From Cladorrhinum sp. PSN259 (taxonomy: Eukaryota > Ascomycota > Sordariomycetes > Sordariales > Podosporaceae): a stretch of DNA of 64,000 bases. Each line of letters starts with the position of its first letter. The stretch's first letter is position 1. Below, one piece after another: positions 10,994 to 22,696 of this stretch. The notes below the pieces were generated by a model that saw only the letters and a list, made by a program, of their open reading frames with translations, ran no database searches and was not told the origin of the DNA. Location: positions 1 through 64,000 of the forward strand of contig MU867110.1 of NCBI GenBank assembly GCA_033725935.1, in the 5' to 3' direction. Made by a program: the position numbers and the translations under genes.

Positions 10994-13121
10994 ATGCTCT
11001 GATCAACCTAATTATATAGATCTGCCATCTCATCCAATTGTTGAGCGTGGCGTTGGTCTCGGTCTTGGGGCAGGGAAGCTTGCTTGTATTTTACGACTGG
11101 GGGGTCTTGTCATGTCTTCTTTCTTGTTTTATATCTCGGCAAGTCTCACACTCCCGTAACACATGGGTTGGTATGAGTAGCCTAATCTTTTCTTATTTTT
11201 TCTTCTTCGACGACCAACTAGGCAACTATGGGAAAAACTACTTCCGACCTATGTGTGGGCAAACGGGGATGACGAGGTTATGTTCTTTACCGCATTTGCA
11301 TAAATGAAGATTTGGAGGGGGGGCAAGGGGAAAACAAAAAGTCTTCGGAGGAATTCACTTTTGAGGAAGGGAGGAGTAGACGGATGGATGGGGAGAGCAA
11401 ACCTCCTCTTTTTGTTATCTTTTTGATATGTTTTTTTCTCCCAATTTTTGTTACTGTTTGGTATTTTAAAGGGAAATGATACTCCACGCACGTCCTTGTA
11501 ATGGCGTTCTTAAATGAATAAAAGGCTTTGACACACACAAGTCTTTCTGTTGTTATGATCGGACTTACTTAGGATGGGATATTTGGGATGGATACGTCAA
11601 ATTAGGCTGTGACTTATTGACTAAGTATGTGATAGCCATTGTGGTCGGCCCCCTGGCGTGTAATTCTTCTTGGCATATAGGTCTACATGTAGCTCTCAAT
11701 CTGCCTTGTCCGCCCCGGCGGAAGAGATGTGGGCGGTTAGTACGGAAAGTATTTATTAAAACCAATATTAGGAGGCTCGGCCCGAGATTTGTTGTTGGTC
11801 TTTTATTCCGTCGTTGATTGACGTCTTGCATGTATCTACACCATTGCGTGATCCTGCACAGACGTAAATACGTACTGTGCAGTTACTGTGGGGGATGCAA
11901 TGCAATGCAAGTGCGGCAGCCTGTTTAAAATTGCCGTTGCCGTTTTCTCTCGATGAAGTTGCATTCGGGGACAAATCGGATGGACTCGGATTCATGCAGT
12001 TCAGTTTTTTATTTTCGACTATCGATGGGAAATCGAGCGAATAATTGTTTTGGATCTTTTATGTTGTGTTGGGATGGGTTGTGCGGTTACGCTGGCTGTT
12101 CAGCTTGTTTCCGATCTGCCCGGTTGCCTAGCCTGACCTATGTACATGTACATACATATATGATAAGGGCTACGTAGAACTTTGACGGTCAGGTACTACA
12201 TACCACTAATCATCCAGGCTCGGGACAAATAACTGAGTAGCCGTTATTGTGGCCAAGAAACGATAATTAAACGGTGCTGTTAACACTAAAACTAACTTGA
12301 TGTTTTGCATCTTTTGGATTAGGACTTTGTTAGGAAAAAAAACCAAAAACTTTTTGTTCAAGAATAGGTAATGCGGATTGCCTGAGCTGAAACTCTCTGC
12401 GTTATATCTGCCTAATTTCTCCAATGCTCTAGATAGGTGTATAATTAGGCAGGCATTCGTACTGGAGCGCGCCTTACAACGAGGCTAGGGTCAGATAAAA
12501 AAGGAAAATCTATTGACTTTTTACCTAAAAGAGGCAGAACACGAAGAACCGCGTCGCGCGTCTAATAAAGCAGCCTTACATAGCTGTTCAAGAACCACTG
12601 CCTCAATGCCGAAATATTGAGAGAGGAAGAAGATGCAAAGAGGCCGGATGCTGCTTGGCCACATGAGGCTGTGCCGCACCTGTAGGCTTTCTTCCCCCCT
12701 GCAAGCCAAGGAAAAGTCGCAATCTGAAGCGCGCACTCTCAGTCGGCCGCTCACCATCACAACAGTGCGGGCACAGTATATACAAGTACTAGCGGTTCAG
12801 CCTCGTCTGTTAATCCCTGTTACCGGGTAAGGGGAACTTGCATTTGAGACGGATGGTGTTAGACAGCGGAAATGATCGGCTGGATTCAGTATTAGGAGGA
12901 GCGGGAGCTGAGGGTGAGCGTGGGGGGAAGGGGGGCCGTTGGCAAATATATATATCGCCATATAAGCCCAGTGAACTTTGTGATTTTGAAGCCAAAGTTT
13001 CTCAAGAGTTCTGGTTCATTCCTTTTACTGAACAACTTGTGTTCATAAGAGCGGATAATCAACAACTGATCGCTGCCACAGCCTACACCTGTCGTTATAT
13101 CCACACAGCCAAGTCAGAACA
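10994..13121. other. 2.1 kb intergenic, AT-rich in the middle
   Basis: The first few hundred bases are the FKBP 3' region; AATAAA occurs near 11518. From about 12190 to 12560 the DNA is AT-rich with only small frames. The stretch 12520-12760 shows broken, coding-like frames on both strands and could be a decayed mobile-element fragment, but I recognise no domain. TATA-like sequence (ATATATAT, then CATATAAG near 12945-12965) lies about 160 bases before the dynamin-like start and is a plausible core promoter. Confidence 0.4.
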
Positions 13122-15611
13122 ATGCCACCCTCCGAGGAGACATTCGTTGCTGTTCAAGTTAATGAGCAAGATACACGATCGGTGACGCCAGAGGCACCTC
13201 CGGTCTATAATCACGGAACATTGGCCAGTCCTGCCTTGCTTGCAAAGATCGACAAGCTCCGCGAGAAGAATATTGGCAAGCATGTGCCACTGCCTCAGGT
13301 ATATATCAATCCTCTTCCCTGCAACAATTCCATATCAGGCTCAACGCTGACTCTTTCGCTATCAAGCTCGTGGTCGTCGGTGATCAAAGTTCCGGCAAAT
13401 CGTCATTGCTCGAGAGTCTGACGGGGATTCCGTTTCCTCGCGATGTTGAGCTCTGCACTCGTTATGCTACCCAAATCACCCAACGCCGGGATGATACATC
13501 TCATGTCGAAATTAGTATCATTTCAGGACACAATGCAACTGAGGAGCACAAGAGACATGTCGAGGCATACCATGCGACTGCCCTTTCTGGAGAAGACCTG
13601 CGCGCTAAATTCCCTGCAATTCTGAGAGATGTAAGTGTGATCTTGATACATGAACATCGCAAGATTGATGACTAAAAATGGATAGGTCAATGCCAGGATG
13701 GGCATCAGAACGGTGAACGCTCCTGGAAATCAGAGCGCGGCCTTCGTCTTTGGTGCCAGCCCTGCAGCTAAGCAGCAATCTGGTGGCGCCGTCTTCAGTG
13801 AGGATGTGCTCAAAATTGAGATCTGTGGCCCAGACGCGGATTACTTAACAGTGATCGATGTACCTGGTATCTTCCGCAACCCGACTGAAGGTGTCACGAC
13901 CAAGGAAGACATGGCCATGGTAAGAAACATGGTCACGGAGTACATCAAGGATAGTCGAACCATTATTTTGGCAGTACTTCCCTGCAACATCGATATCGCG
14001 AACGCAGAGATCTTGACCCTAGCGGAGGAATATGACCAAAAAGGCGAGCGCACTCTCGGTGTTTTGACAAAGCCGGATCTGCTGATCGAACCCACCACCA
14101 AGGCTACGGTGTGCAATATCATTGAGGGCAAGAGGAAGCAGCTTAAACTGGGATACTATGTTGTCAGGAGCCGTGGCGCAGACCAAATCGATTCTGAGTT
14201 TGAGGGTCGCGAGCTGATGTTCCTTGAAGATCCCTGGAGACGTCTTCCACGCGCAAGGGTTGGTGTGCAGGCGCTGAAAGCCAGACTTGGAGATCTTCTA
14301 GGTGACATGACCCGACGAGAGTTTCCAAAGCTGCGAAAGGACGTGAGTGAGATGCTCCGTAGACTTGAGCGTGAGCAAGCCAGCCTTGGTCCGTCTCGGA
14401 ATGACGAGAGAGAACAGCGCGAGTTTCTGAGCGGGGTCGCTCGTGATTTTCAAGACCTCGTGAGAGCCGGTCTCGAGGCTCGCTATGACGATCCTGCTTT
14501 CGATGATTTGCCAGATCTTCGCTTGATCACCCGGGTTGTCAACCTTGCTGATGTTTTCAACCGGGAATTCAGTACGAAAGCCCCAGTGCGGAATTTCGAA
14601 CACACGGATACGGCATCGGGTAATAACGAATACAACGGCAACGGCGGCTATGATAAAGGTGAAGAGGATGATGAAGAGGAAGATGAGGGGGACGATGACG
14701 AGGACGAGGACAACACTCCCGGATACGGAAGTGAAAACTCAGATGCTAGAGTTGCTGCCCATCGGCGCGAAGCGTTGTCTCCAGATATTGATCCCGAGGA
14801 GTTCCCTGAGCTTGAGGGTATTATCACGCAAGAGTACAATGTCGACGAACCCGAACATGGCATCATGAAATGGCTCATCGATCTGTACATCGGCTCTCGC
14901 GACATCGGGATATCGGCTAGTGATGCCGTGTGGACGAGCGCTTGGAGGGAACAGTCACGCAAATGGGGTGACGTGAGCAATGCCTTTGTGAGCAGGGTTA
15001 TTGTAGCGGTTCACCGGTTCATTACCACTGCCATCACACGGGTGTGTGGTGCCGACCAGGAGGTTCGCGAACGGCTGTGGTCTGAGCTCCTGGAGTCAAT
15101 GCTTGAAAAATACAGGGAGTCAACTGACATCCTCGAATACCTTGTCGGGGTTGAGCGGGACAACAAACCATACACCCTTGACCGTCACTTCAGCAAGGCC
15201 CGTCAGGCAGCGCGTGCCAATCGTGTAGCGGACCTTCTGGTGAATCAGTACGGTAGGGAAGAAATTGATCCCAGAGTTATCTCGGTTACAATACAGCAAG
15301 TCCGAGACGCCACGGAAGGGAAGTCGAATCTCGAGGACATCACAGAAAAACTGCACGATGACCTGAAGGCCTACTATGATGTGGCCCAAAAGCGCTTTGT
15401 CGATAATGTGTTCAATCAGGCTGTTGGCCATCATTTGGTGCTGGGCAAGAATACTCCACTCAGAGTATTCAGCCAGGACTGGGTCATTCGGCTCAGCGCT
15501 GAACAGTTGGATGCCATTGCCGGTGAGTCGCCGAGTGTCAGGGAGCAGCGTTTAATGTTGGCCCGGACCATCAAAGATTTGACTGAGGCTAGAAAGATCT
15601 TGCAGTTCTGA
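13122..15611 (+). CDS. Dynamin-superfamily GTPase (fungal Mx-like)
   Basis: This is a large self-assembling GTPase of unassigned cellular role. Three phase-0 exons are inferred (13122-13298, 13367-13630, 13686-15611), giving 788 residues. G1 is GDQSSGKSS (residues 64-72, formed just after the first junction), G3 is DVPG and G4 is TKPD; the G5 position reads RSRG. A stalk region follows, interrupted by an acidic Glu/Asp run encoded at about 14656-14720. The C-terminus (RLMLARTIKDLTEARKIL) looks like a GTPase effector domain. No PH or proline-rich domain is visible, so it is not a classical endocytic dynamin. It resembles the large family of fungal proteins annotated as Mx-like. It is not Vps1 or Dnm1, judging by the divergent stalk. 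Confidence 0.85.
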
Positions 15612-16025
15612 TTGAGAATGGGCGGGGGGAGGCGGTTTCTTTTGTCCAATGTATCTATACTTATGATGAGTCAATGCCGAGCTTCTTGTGAATCTAAAAC
15701 ATTTGGAATTCGGATCCGGACAAAGATACCTCTCCGGCCCTCGTTCCTGCCGCCGGCCCCACATCGGCCTGTTCCCTCAGACGGCAGATTATGTGGACCC
15801 TAACACCCCCTGTAGCTGCGTGTCAAATTGGCATCCACAGGCCCAAGGTTCAGCGGGGCATCCATCACCTCCCCATCCCAAGACATCCTGGGGCGCATAC
15901 AGTAACCACGTTAGCAAGGAGCGAGATGCGCCGCCATTATCGTGCCGGCAATTCCAATGTCTGTTCCCCCCAATGGAGCCGTTAACAACATCCTCACATG
16001 CCCTAATCCTAATCCCGCCCTAACC
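15612..16025. other. Intergenic between dynamin-like gene and COG4
   Basis: These 414 bases should hold the upstream gene's 3' UTR and the COG4 promoter. An upstream in-frame ATG at 15957 could add 23 residues to COG4. Nothing else was recognised. Confidence 0.5.
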
Positions 16026-18550
16026 ATGTCGACTCCTGCAATATCCTCTTCGTCAACACCACCACCACTATTGGGGACAGCCATAGCTTCGAAGAAGAAA
16101 TCCGACATCAGTAGCGATCCATCAGCACCACTCCGCGATGCCATCTCCCCCGCCGAGATCAGAGCCGCTCTGGCGAACCTGCACACGCGAGAATCGGCCC
16201 TTACTTCCCGCCTGACCGCCTTGGTATCCTCCCAGCAGGATCTCGTCCGGTCCCTCTCCCGTCTCGACAACTTGCGCGCGGGCCTCGGCGCCCAGGTCAT
16301 CGCCGCCCGTGGAATCAGCAATAGTATGCTATCGTCGGCCTCGGAGACAGCCTTACACCTCTCCAGCCGCGTCCGGGCTCTCGACCTGGAGAAGCAGCGT
16401 GTGGAGGATACATTGCGCGTGGTCGAGCAGGTTGCTGAGCTGAAAGCTTGCGTTGCAGGAGTGGTTGGGTCTATGGGCGCTCCGCAGGATTGGGAAGCCG
16501 CCGCCGAATACATTGCGCGCGCTGCAAGGGTGCCCGAGGAGATCGTGCGTGGCGGGTTTGCGGCTGCTGTGGTCCCAACTGTGGAGGTGCCAGACCCTCC
16601 ATGGGTGACACTCGAGTCGGCTAGGGAGAGCCTGTGCAATTTGTTCTTGAGGGAGTTCAAGAAGGCTGCTACAGATGGAGACGGAGCAAGGGTTACGAGA
16701 TTCTTCAAGCTGTTTCCGCTTATAGGCAGGGGCGATGTTGGGCTAGATGTGTATGGACAGTACGTGTGTCAGGGTGTGGCTGGTACGGCAAGGGCTGTGC
16801 TGAAGGACGGTAATGCTGCGGGCAGGAAAGACGGGTTCTTCTTTGCTAATGCGCTGACGAGACTGTTTGAGCATATCGCGCATATTGTGGATGGCCACGG
16901 AGGACTGGTGGAAAGGCATTACGGCACGGGCAAGATGGTCAAGGTTATTGAGCGGCTGCAGATGGAAGCTGATGTACAAGGTGGCATCATTTTGGATTCT
17001 TGGAGCGACGAGCGGACGGTTGACAGGAGATTGACTGATGTCAGGAGTTATCCTTTCTCGTTTCTGGTGCAGAGCTTCTTGGGATCTCAGAATCGTGGGT
17101 TTGGAGGAGGAGCGCCTCGAGTGAACTCGCCTGCTGTTGGTGGTACTAATAATGTTCGCAACAGCGAGGACGAGGGTGTCGATATGAAGGAAGTGGATGC
17201 CTTGCTGAACGAGATTGCTGTCATGCTTGGACGATGGTCCCTATACTCTCGGTTTCTCGCTGGAAAGTGCAAGGTAGGTTCTGGTTCTGGTCATAGTGAT
17301 ATGCGCGCTATGGAGGCTAACTGAGACAGGAACCTGACTCTCCCGAAGATGCACCACTTACAATCCCCGATGTGCTCGTAAAGTCAAACCTGAGCAGAAA
17401 AATTTCAGCAAAGCTCGTGACACCATACAACGAGCTCACAAAATTCTTCTTCCGCCGGTCCGTCGAGAAGGCTTTCCAGCTCGACGAGTTTCCCACCGGC
17501 CTCACCCTCAATCCCCAAAGATCTATAGAAAGCAACCCGCCCTTCATCATTTCCGCAGTTGACGATGTCATGTACATCGTCAATACCATCATCCAAAAGT
17601 CCATCACGACCTCCCAGCGAGATGTAGTGAAGGAAGTCATCCCTTCCATCTCCAGTCTATTAGGAACAGACTTTGTCGGCATGATCCAGCGGAAAATGCG
17701 CGACGAATACTACCCAAGACCCAATGTGCAGGGTGGGTTTCCCCCCGAGGACAGAATCATCGCCTTCATCGTCCTCATTAACAGTCTCGACATGGCCAAC
17801 GATTATCTCGCACGTATCATCACAGGCACGTCATATACTCCATCATCAGACCAGCAAAACGGCACTCCCGCCTCCCAATCGCCACTATCGACAGCCTTCC
17901 CTTTCAAATCAGATGCCCAAGAAGTACTCACCCGACTGAACAACCTCAACACCTCAGTTACTGCCAAAATTACCGAACTTCTCAACGAGGGCCTCCGAGT
18001 CCTCTTCAGTCAAGTGGTCAAGCCCCGTTTGCGGCCAGTTCTGACTGACACTTTCCGTGATGCGGATTATACCTTGACTGAAGACGAACTTGCTGAGATC
18101 CTTGCTCAGACAGATGAAATAACGGAGGAAGAACTCCTCGAAGAGGTTCCACGCCGGTTTGAGGCAGGATGGGACGCGCTCATGAAACCCATTGGCCGCC
18201 TACTTACCCCAAGAACTTTCACTACTTTGCTGGACCTGACGGCCGATTACTTGGCTAAAATTCTGTGGAAGCGGGTGGAGAGCTATGCAGGAGGCAGAAC
18301 GAGCGCTTACGGCGCGATAAGGATGGAGAGGGACTTTGGCGGGATAATTGGTACGATAAGTAAAGGAAACTACGCCGTCAGGGAAGTGTTTGCAAAGGTC
18401 AGCCAGGCGTTGATGGTTGCGAATATGGAGGAGGAAGAATGGGAGGAGTTGTTGATGGAGGAAGAAGAAAACGGGGGGGATGATGGAGGGATGCAGTGGG
18501 TGTTGACTGAGGAGGAGAGGAGGAGGGCTAGGACTATTGTCAAGGTTTAA
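16026..18550 (+). CDS. cog4: Conserved oligomeric Golgi complex subunit 4 (COG4)
   Basis: COG4 is a lobe-A subunit of the COG vesicle tether that captures retrograde intra-Golgi vesicles. Two exons are inferred (16026-17273 and 17330-18550, intron 56 nt, phase 0), giving 822 residues. The N-terminal third is coiled-coil-like (EIRAALANLHTRESAL..., LSSRVRALDLEKQRVED). The COG4 core follows with FFKLFPLIG near residue 225, and the family sequence continues cleanly across the intron (AGKCK/EPDSPEDAPL). The C-terminus ends in an acidic stretch (MEEEEWEELLMEEEE). I chose ATG 16026 because it has the better context (A at -3); ATG 15957 in the same frame is the alternative (845 residues). It is convergent with the vWA gene. 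Confidence 0.85.
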
Positions 18551-19049
18551 AATGAGCGTGGTGACACACGGGGGGAGGGGGGTTTTAATGATCATCTTGT
18601 TTATTTTATGATTCACATCAAAAAGATTAGATTATTTTCACGGTCGGTTTCTTTTAGTTGTTACAAAAGTAGAGAAGGGCGAGGGTGCTTGAGGGGCATG
18701 ATATAGTTGATACAAAACAGGTAACTCGGAGTCATAACCCGCCGTCTACTTGGTTTCTTAAACATTTGGATACTTTCAGAAGTGCCAAATTTACGAACCT
18801 CGCCACGCCTTTTGCCTTTACTAGCTAGTTCACGGGCCGCCAGTTGATTCCAACATCGGCGGGTGCATCATGCCAGGGAGCAACATTCTCTGTCGCTGCA
18901 GCCTGTACTGCGGTCGGATAGGCATAAGGCTGCTACCGCGACTCGACAGGAGAGTGGATAACGAGGTGGATAGATTTGAAACTCTCGCTGTTCCTCGTCC
19001 GGAGGTAAAAGCGGGATTATAAGACTAATACGATTAATTTTAATCGCGT

Positions 19050-19100
<51 letters not shown>

Positions 19101-19154
19101 CTTGGGGGTGTTTTATTTTTTTTTTATAAAATAATTTCATTTTAATTTAACCCC

Positions 19155-19223
<69 letters not shown>

Positions 19224-19354
19224 AGATCACTTCGTTCGAGGTTACAGCTTGAGGTAGATAGATCCAAGATGAATAAATGCACAAAATCATTTCATAGACT
19301 CATAACCCATATGTGACAATAACCAATATGCCATAAATACATTCAGCTTTTTTT
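18551..19354. other. Convergent intergenic region with extreme homopolymers
   Basis: This region lies between two gene 3' ends. Apart from the G/C/A homopolymer block described separately it holds AT-rich presumed 3' UTR sequence on both sides. No gene was seen. Confidence 0.6.
19050..19213. repeat. Homopolymer block: 50 G, spacer, 25 C, 38 A
   Basis: Fifty consecutive G (19050-19099) are followed by a T-rich 50-base spacer, 25 C (19151-19175) and 38 A (19176-19213). Runs this long are very rare in fungal chromosomes. Poly-G facing poly-C suggests an assembly or sequencing artefact at a join. If real, it could form G-quadruplex or hairpin structures. Confidence 0.85.
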
Positions 19355-22204
19355 TCACTCAGATCCCATACTCACAGGAGGAGTCATGACCCCAAAAATC
19401 TTCCTCACAACGTCTTCACTCACATCCTCCGGCTTCGACAACGTCTTGCCTATCAGCCCGACGCTAAAAACCGCCCCATAACTTTCCGTCGCCACGGCCA
19501 GCACGCCCGGTTTCGTAGCCGACACCCAGTACAACCCGTGCAAGAACAGCGCAACCGCAGGACCAACCCACGACAGCGCCTCAAGGTCTCTAAACTCGTC
19601 CGAGAGATACAGAGATGCATAATTCTCAAAACTCAACAGGTTCCCCTTCCTCAGTCTCTGCACCGTAACCGACGACAAAAGTCCTCCTCGCGCCGTCCCT
19701 TCCTCCTCTTTTCCCCACACCAAGCCAGCAGCTTCAGTATCGCTTTCAGCAGAATCCGGAGTCTGCGGCTGTTTCCCGATCAACCAGCCGACCTTGCTCA
19801 CAGCCGACTGCAAGTTCGCGTTCGATGTTACAAACTGGGCATTCTCATTTGCTTTCAGCGACTTCTCAAGCTCTTCGCAGAGTAGATACAAGAACCGCCG
19901 AAACGCCATGCGCCGTCGAGACTCCTCTGAAATATTGATCAGAGCCGCCAACCTGAGAAACACAACGAACCCCTGGGGAGGGTGCCGCAGCAGCGGCGAT
20001 GGCGGCTGCACCAGTATATTACCTTGATGGCCGAAATACTCAGCTCCGCTCGCAGTATCCAACTCCTCAAAGTGCCTGGCCAAAACATTCGATAATGGCC
20101 ATACCATGGATGGCTGCGGGGCAGCGGGAGAGGAAAACGGCTGGGATAGCTCGCGTGTCGACATGATGGAGTGCAAGAGATCATGTGCCGTCCACTCAAC
20201 CGCCTCACGGAAGGTTTTGCTCGCCTTCGCGGCTGCCGCGGCGCTGGCGAGGTCAACGCTCGTTTGGGGCGGAGGGTTGGGCTGACCATTGAGGGGAAGA
20301 ATAGCTTGTGAGGTAGTGGGAAACTTGAGTAAATCTAACTCCGCTAGTATCAGCACCGAGAGGAAAACCTGCGGCAGGTCAACCTTCGCAAAGCGCCTCT
20401 CGAATGCGGTGTGTAGTATGGAGCAGATAGCCTCGCTGTTGTCCTGAAATCGCACCATAGGGAGGGCGGCGGTTATGCCAAAATTGTGAGGACCAACACG
20501 GGTACAAAAGACTGAGCAGGGGTCGCAGACGAGCATTGGTACCATTGGCTGCTTCTGTTGCTGGGAGAAGTTGAGCAGTGAAGGGGTTGCTGAAGCCGAT
20601 GGGGCCTGGGCAAGAACACTAGCTGTCTCGGGGAAGTGTCCCATCGCCAGCGGGAAGGTGAGCTGGGTGCAGTTTCCGGGCAGAGGACAACCTGGCGTGC
20701 TACCAGGGTTAGGTGTGGGTGGCATGGTTTGAGCTTTGCTTGAAGCATGAAAGAGCTAGGCTAGAGTGATACCGCTGGCGCCGCAGAGTGGGCAAGTGCC
20801 CTTGAAGCTGCCAGTCGTTTCTCTCAGTCCAGTTGTGTAAAGCAAGCCGCGAAGTGACTCGTCAGTGGTCCCTGCTTCCCAAGCGCGCCAGGCTGCTTCT
20901 TGAGGGCTTAGATATGGATGTGGTGCACTGATTTCGGCAGCATTCCTCCGTCCTGGTGCTCCCGGAGGCTCCATTGACGCGAAATACTTTAGGTCTTGTA
21001 GATATCCAGGTATGGGCGCCGGGCTGGCCGATTTCCATCGCGTCAAGTCTGGTGAGCTAAGTGATGTGCTCGAGTCGATAGGACTGTAAGAGCTCGCCGA
21101 GGCCATTCCAATGAGGTCCAGCCGCTGTCTAGCCATGTGGATCTGCTGCTGGAAGCCGGAAACAAAACTCTTCATGTTTTTTAGATATGCGGCTCTGAGA
21201 CGCGTTTGCAAAGTTTCTGGAGGAGGCTGGCCCCGGACAAGAAAATCGATTCGCTCTGCAAAGATTAACCCGGCTCTGTCGGAATCCGGTCGCGCTTTTG
21301 AGAGAAGATTGTCAGGATTTATGGTCTGTTGTTGCACCCATTGGCGGAACTGGTCGGGTTAGTTCCTGGCCTGCATAGTCATGCGGAGACTCTCGAGGTT
21401 TTCTGGATTATTAAATATCTTCCCAATCTCCTCAGGATTCAGTCGGTTGGCAAAAAGGTCGTCCATGTTGATGACTAGAGAGTATTGGAGGACCATCTCG
21501 TTGACACCAAGAGTTTGCGGCTTGGGGATGGCAACATCCGCAAAATCTGTCACCGAAACCTGCGGTAAGGTATCCCACTGACACGAGGAATCGAAAACTG
21601 GAGGCTGCTTCCCTTTCAGTAGCACGTTGAAGGTCCCTTTGGTCTGCATGACGCGCAAGTCACCATTCGTTTCGTTGCAAAACAGGAATGCGCAGTTGGG
21701 TACAACGGCAAAGACGCCTATGCCCACCGAGATGTCACAGCTTGCTGGCCCGGTATTGGGGTTGCCGAAGATGACAACCACACAGCAGATACCATGAACT
21801 CCATGAAGAGCAACATCACTGGCGAACTTGGCGCGAATATCTGCGTCAATGAGACCATCTGTCATCATGAACCAAAGGGACGATTGTTTGAGGGCCGCCA
21901 AATGTGTACTGCTTCTTAGGATGGCGCCAGGATCGGTGCCGCCGTGGTCTTCAACTTGGTTAAGCTGGCCGAGGCTGCGGATGGGATGAGCTGTATGGTC
22001 CCACGGCAGCACTTTGGCCTGGAAGCGAGCCTCCGCTGACAGCAGGTTTGACATGTCCCGGATGAACTTTTTCTCGGCATTGAGAGTCGCGCCATATGTG
22101 CTGCCTGAGATGTCGATGGCGAAAGAGACAACTGCGTCACGGAAACGCAGGCATTCGGAGACAGTCGAGCGCCGCCACGGGTGTTCCATTTTTGCTGTTG
22201 ACAT
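19355..22204 (-). CDS. von Willebrand factor A-domain protein; frame broken by two in-frame stops
   Basis: One reading frame runs from ATG 22204 to the stop at 19355 (950 codons) and is interrupted only by TAA at 21359-21361 and TAG at 20756-20758. Segment 1 (281 aa) is a vWA domain with the MIDAS residues DISGS, then the T of HGGTDPG and the D of MMTDG. Segment 2 (~200 aa) is helical and ends in a CPLCG motif. Segment 3 (~465 aa) begins with a second Cys pair (CDPCS) that could complete a zinc site, then a helical region. Segments 1 to 3 read as one fungal family protein of about 900 residues, function unknown. The TAG could be removed by an 81-nt intron (20692-20772, GTATCA...CCAG), but no good intron removes the TAA. 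The gene could be a pseudogene, an edited gene, or carry sequence errors. Confidence 0.6.
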
Positions 22205-22696
22205 CGTCGCAGCCGAATAAAGCTCTCAGGCACGTTGGGAGTATCCCCCATCATCCCACGGAAAGGGGGGTGGTCTAGACATCTTATATGCTTCCAGTTG
22301 TTTGTTGTGCTACAACAAGTTGTTGGTCAGGTTCAGGTCGTCCATCACCTTGGGTTGTTTTGTTCATGACTAACTGGGCTTTCGTGCACACCTGGAGACG
22401 CAGCTCTTTGAGAGCAAGTTTTTATTAGTTTGATCCATACAAAAATTGAGTCGCGACTGCCAAAGGTGATGGATGGGAACCCTTTTGAAACGGCTCAAGC
22501 AGCCACTTATACCCCTCCCGCACAGTCACCCCGCCTGACCTTTCATCCCTGCCGGGGACCATCAGTCTCACACGTCGACCAACAGCATCTTCACATCTAT
22601 TCCTCACAAAACTATTCTAGACCTTATCTCAACTATATCATTACTCTTTTGCGTCCTTGGAAACAATCAATACTAGTAATCAATTTGCTCATCAAA
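22205..22696. other. Divergent promoter region
   Basis: These 492 bases separate the leftward vWA gene from the rightward PSI-like gene and are probably a shared promoter region. No gene or repeat was recognised. Confidence 0.5.

Noticed and set aside
15911..16708. 265-codon frame antisense to COG4
   Set aside because: Shadow of the GC-rich COG4 coding exon.
20692..20772. 81-nt intron accepted as the definite explanation of the TAG in the vWA gene
   Set aside because: Splice ends and branch are plausible, but the frame-through reading also looks family-like and the TAA is not explained the same way; left open.
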